Positions 5,606-8,292 of a DNA stretch of 8,292 bases are shown piece after piece; position 1 is the first letter of the stretch; each line of letters begins with the position of its first letter. A model generated the notes under the pieces. It had not been told where the DNA came from. It ran no database searches and saw nothing but the letters and a program-made list of their open reading frames with translations. This DNA is from Candidatus Omnitrophota bacterium (GTDB taxonomy: Bacteria; Omnitrophota; Gorgyraeia; 2-01-FULL-45-10): positions 9,394 through 17,685 of the forward strand of contig PLLI01000100.1 in NCBI GenBank assembly GCA_003140915.1, written 5' to 3'. The translations under genes were made by a program, and so were the position numbers.

Positions 5606-5973
5606 CAAAACTCGAGCGCGTCGAAAGATCTATACTGATATTTCTCATCGCGGCGCTTGTTCTGGGAGTAACGGTCTCCGTTTTACGCAAATCACACCAA
5701 GGTACAGGAGTAATCATAGATAGATTCGATCCCGAAAGATATAAGGAAACAGCCGCTGATGCCTCCTCTCAGGCAGGTGAAAAGATAAATATAAATAACG
5801 CAAGCGCCGAAGAACTTGCGAAAATAAAAGGCATAGGCAGGACCATCGCCGAACGCATAGTGGAATACCGTTACCAGAACGGTTCTTTCGCTTCGATAGA
5901 CGACATTAAGGACGTGAAAGGCGTAGGCGTGGCGCTTTTCGAGAAGATAAGAAACAGAATAACGACAGAGTGA
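5602..5973 (+). CDS. comEA: ComEA-family helix-hairpin-helix DNA-binding protein
   Basis: The protein has 123 residues. One membrane helix near the N-terminus (about 10-28) is followed by a polar linker. A ComEA-type helix-hairpin-helix domain follows (about 61-123): the entry KININNASAEEL, the first hairpin KGIGRTIAERIV (76-87) and the second hairpin KGVGVALFEKIR (106-117). ComEA binds incoming double-stranded DNA outside the inner membrane and hands it to ComEC during natural transformation. The anchored form fits either a membrane-tethered receptor or an uncleaved signal segment. The start overlaps the leuS stop (ATGA) and has no Shine-Dalgarno site of its own, so translation is likely coupled to leuS. 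comEC follows after 3 nt, which strongly supports the competence assignment over a generic HhH protein. Confidence 0.93.
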   Translation: MTKLERVERSILIFLIAALVLGVTVSVLRKSHQGTGVIIDRFDPERYKETAADASSQAGEKININNASAEELAKIKGIGRTIAERIVEYRYQNGSFASIDDIKDVKGVGVALFEKIRNRITTE

Positions 5974-5976
5974 CGG

Positions 5977-8292
5977 ATGAAACGTCCCGCACTATATATC
6001 CTCATCCCGTTCTGCCTCGGAATAGCGTTTTCCAGAATATCCGGCGTCTCGATATTTTATAGTATTCTCGCCGCGTCCGGTTTTATTATTGTATCGATCC
6101 TTTATTCCAGGCACAGGGCAGTTTCGCAAATCGCGCTCTTCCTGGCCATATTCTTCACGGGCATGTCCGTATATCTCAATTCGAATATCCTGCCCAGGGA
6201 TCACATAGCCAACTTCATTCCGCCGGATGAGCATAATGACATCTTCGTAAGAGGGACGATCGTAGACGATCCTCTTGCGACCCCGACATTATACAAAACC
6301 GTCAGGACGAGTTTTACGCTTAAAGCAAGCCTCTTAAAAGACGGCGCGTCATGGCGGAAGACAAACGGCCTTTTGAAGGTCGACCTATTTTCGAAAAAAG
6401 CTCAACCGGTATCTTTCGGCAACGAAGTAATCCTCGAAGGCACGCTCTCGAAACCTCATGGTTTGAACAATCCCGGGCTATTCAATTACGCCGAATACCT
6501 GCAATTGAAAAATATTTATTGTTGCCTCAGGGTAAAAGAGGGGAACGGCATCCAGGTGCTCAAGAGCGATTCATTCGGCTCCGTAAAATTCTTGGCATAC
6601 AGGATACGGCATCGCATGAGGGCCCTGATAGACGAGTATTTAATAATGCCTTACAGCGGTTTTTTAAAGGCGATATTGATTGGTGATAGGAGTGGGCTTA
6701 AAGACAGGATAAAAGAAGATTTTGTAAAGACGGGCACCGTACACATGCTTGTCATAAACGGCCTGCATGTCGGATTGATAGCAGCGTTTTTTCTGGCAAT
6801 GTTCAGGATATTCAGGGTGCCCAAAAAGATGAACCTGGCTATTACGACTGTCCTCCTGGTCTTCTATTCTTTCATTGCCGGTTCCAATCCTCCGGTGATA
6901 AGGGCCGTAGTGATGTTTGCCATCTACAGCATTGGATATATCATAGACCGGGACGCGGACACTCTAAACTCGCTCTCCATAGCCGCGCTTGCGATACTTT
7001 TGGTCAACCCGAAGGAGATGTTTGACCCGGGTTTCCAATTAACATTTATATCGGTAGCGAGTATAATAGTATTTACCCCTAAATTGGAAAGCCGGTTCCC
7101 GCATTTTGCATCCGAAGGCCGCTTGCGTAAAAAATGGGCCAAGGCCTATAGATACCTTACCGAAGGCATATCGGTTTCGGTCGCGGTATGGCTTGGAAGC
7201 CTTCCATTTTTCGCGGCATATTTTAACATAGTCTCACCTGCCTGCATTATTCTCAACCTGATAGCCATCCCGATGCTCTTTCTTCTGATCATCGTCTCTT
7301 TTTTGTTCTTCGTACTGTGCTTTGTATCTGTTTCTGCAGCTATGGGCCTCGCTCAGGGTTTGCAGCTTGCCGAAAAGACATTATTCGCGATCAACGGATC
7401 TCTGGCCAACAGCCCTTTTGCATATTTCAGGGTAGCCAAACCGTCGTTTGAATTTACGCTTCTCTACTATGCGCTTGTATCCCTGCTTATCATACCGCCT
7501 GGATTGCAGTTCAAGAACCTGAAGATAACCAGGATGCGTATAGCGATAGGCATCATGGTTCTTTTTAATATCCTGGTCTGGACAGGCGCCCCGGCGGGCG
7601 GCGCAGACGGCATGAGGATGACGTTCCTCGATGTCGGCCAGGGAGACTCCGCATTTCTGGAATTTCCCAGCGGCGGCACTATGCTTGTAGATGGCGGGCC
7701 GGGAGGAGAAGAGGACGGATCCGACATGGGCGAATCGGTAGTCGCTCCTTTTCTATGGAACCGGGGTGTGAAAACAATAGACATCCTGGTCGTTACGCAT
7801 TCTCATGAGGATCACCTTGGCGGCATCCTCTACGTACTGAAAAATTTTAACATAGGGTGCGTAATAGATAGCGGCGCCATCTCCGACAGCGGAAAGATTT
7901 ACGAGGAATATCTGCGGCTCATCAAGAAAAATAGGACACAAAGGATCTCCGTAAGGGAGGGGAACCTGATACGCGCTTTCAAAGGCGCTGAAATTTTCAT
8001 CTTGAATCCGGAAAAAGATAAGATGCTGGCAGACTCAAACGATAATTCTCTGGTGCTGAAAGTCAGTTATAAAAGCCGCGACATTCTTTTATGCGGCGAC
8101 ATAAAAGACAAAGCCATATCGCGTCTTATTTCATACGGAGATTTTTTAAAAGCCGACATCATGAAAGTCCCGCACCACGGAGGGGCCCTGGGCAACACCG
8201 GAATTGTAAAGGAATTTTTTGATCGCGTCTCGCCCGGTATTGCGATTATAAGCGTAGGCGCGGCGAATAAATATGGGATGCCGTCGGGTGGC
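5977..8292 (+). CDS. comEC: ComEC/Rec2 DNA-uptake channel protein, 3' truncated by the window edge
   Basis: The frame stays open for 772 codons to the right edge. ComEC forms the inner-membrane channel that carries single-stranded DNA into the cell. In order: about three membrane helices (5-68); an OB-like soluble region (about 85-190, with VRGTIVDDP and GLNNPGLFNYAEYL); the multi-helix Competence domain (about 225-535, with AILIGDRSGL, INGLHVGLIAA and FDPGFQLTF); and a metallo-beta-lactamase domain from about 547. That last domain shows LDVGQGDS (551-558), DGG (572-574), the metal motif HSHEDH (608-613), CGD (706-708) and PHHGG (732-736), and the window ends just after NKYGMPSGG. The intact metal ligands suggest an active nuclease domain, thought in this family to degrade the non-transported strand. 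Ser is replaced by Asn261 in the usual 'SGLH' motif. The remaining C-terminus, probably a few dozen residues, is outside. Confidence 0.97.
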   Translation, partial: MKRPALYILIPFCLGIAFSRISGVSIFYSILAASGFIIVSILYSRHRAVSQIALFLAIFFTGMSVYLNSNILPRDHIANFIPPDEHNDIFVRGTIVDDPLATPTLYKTVRTSFTLKASLLKDGASWRKTNGLLKVDLFSKKAQPVSFGNEVILEGTLSKPHGLNNPGLFNYAEYLQLKNIYCCLRVKEGNGIQVLKSDSFGSVKFLAYRIRHRMRALIDEYLIMPYSGFLKAILIGDRSGLKDRIKEDFVKTGTVHMLVINGLHVGLIAAFFLAMFRIFRVPKKMNLAITTVLLVFYSFIAGSNPPVIRAVVMFAIYSIGYIIDRDADTLNSLSIAALAILLVNPKEMFDPGFQLTFISVASIIVFTPKLESRFPHFASEGRLRKKWAKAYRYLTEGISVSVAVWLGSLPFFAAYFNIVSPACIILNLIAIPMLFLLIIVSFLFFVLCFVSVSAAMGLAQGLQLAEKTLFAINGSLANSPFAYFRVAKPSFEFTLLYYALVSLLIIPPGLQFKNLKITRMRIAIGIMVLFNILVWTGAPAGGADGMRMTFLDVGQGDSAFLEFPSGGTMLVDGGPGGEEDGSDMGESVVAPFLWNRGVKTIDILVVTHSHEDHLGGILYVLKNFNIGCVIDSGAISDSGKIYEEYLRLIKKNRTQRISVREGNLIRAFKGAEIFILNPEKDKMLADSNDNSLVLKVSYKSRDILLCGDIKDKAISRLISYGDFLKADIMKVPHHGGALGNTGIVKEFFDRVSPGIAIISVGAANKYGMPSGG

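Noticed and set aside
6351..6686. Plus-strand open frame of 111 codons
   Set aside because: It lies in another frame inside comEC, whose own frame is continuous and matches its family throughout.

Overview
The window is an ordinary-looking bacterial chromosome segment, densely packed and almost entirely transcribed on the plus strand. Several things point to a diderm bacterium from a less-cultivated lineage: a SurA/PrsA-like lipoprotein, an exported metallopeptidase-like protein, ComEA/ComEC of the usual bacterial type, tRNA genes with encoded CCA ends, moderate GC content, and frequent ATA (Ile) and AGG/AGA (Arg) codons. Candidatus Omnitrophota or a neighbouring phylum would fit, but this is a guess from style, not from a diagnostic marker.

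Layout. (1) Positions 1-117 hold the last 38 codons of a gene whose C-terminus resembles acetyl-CoA carboxylase alpha subunit (accA). (2) A leader hairpin at 152-183 precedes a three-gene group (201-1877). Its genes encode a small lipoprotein with a SurA-type helical domain but no isomerase domain, an orphan two-pass membrane HAMP protein, and a small exported HExxH metallopeptidase-like protein. Spacings are 14 and 1 nt, so they are probably one operon of unknown function. (3) Two tRNA genes lie back to back: tRNA-Ala(GGC) on the minus strand and tRNA-Leu(CAA) on the plus strand. They share an 80-nt AT-rich region whose two extended -10 boxes form a perfect inverted repeat. (4) About 100 nt after tRNA-Leu hold three successive hairpins, the first and third being diverged copies of one unit. 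(5) A tight cluster follows: nfo (endonuclease IV), leuS (leucyl-tRNA synthetase), comEA and comEC. Junctions are 3 nt, a 4-nt ATGA overlap, and 3 nt. comEC runs off the right edge.

How the genes work together. nfo repairs abasic sites and leuS charges tRNA-Leu, one isoacceptor of which is encoded just upstream. ComEA and ComEC are the DNA receptor and the inner-membrane channel of natural transformation, so the organism probably has at least part of a DNA-uptake system. The mixed gene content of the cluster suggests shared transcription rather than a single pathway. No stretch of 300 nt lacks a gene. No mobile element, CRISPR array, phage gene or replication origin was seen. The parts most worth a second look are the uncharacterised lipoprotein-HAMP-peptidase group and the hairpin array after tRNA-Leu; I do not see a clearly novel system.
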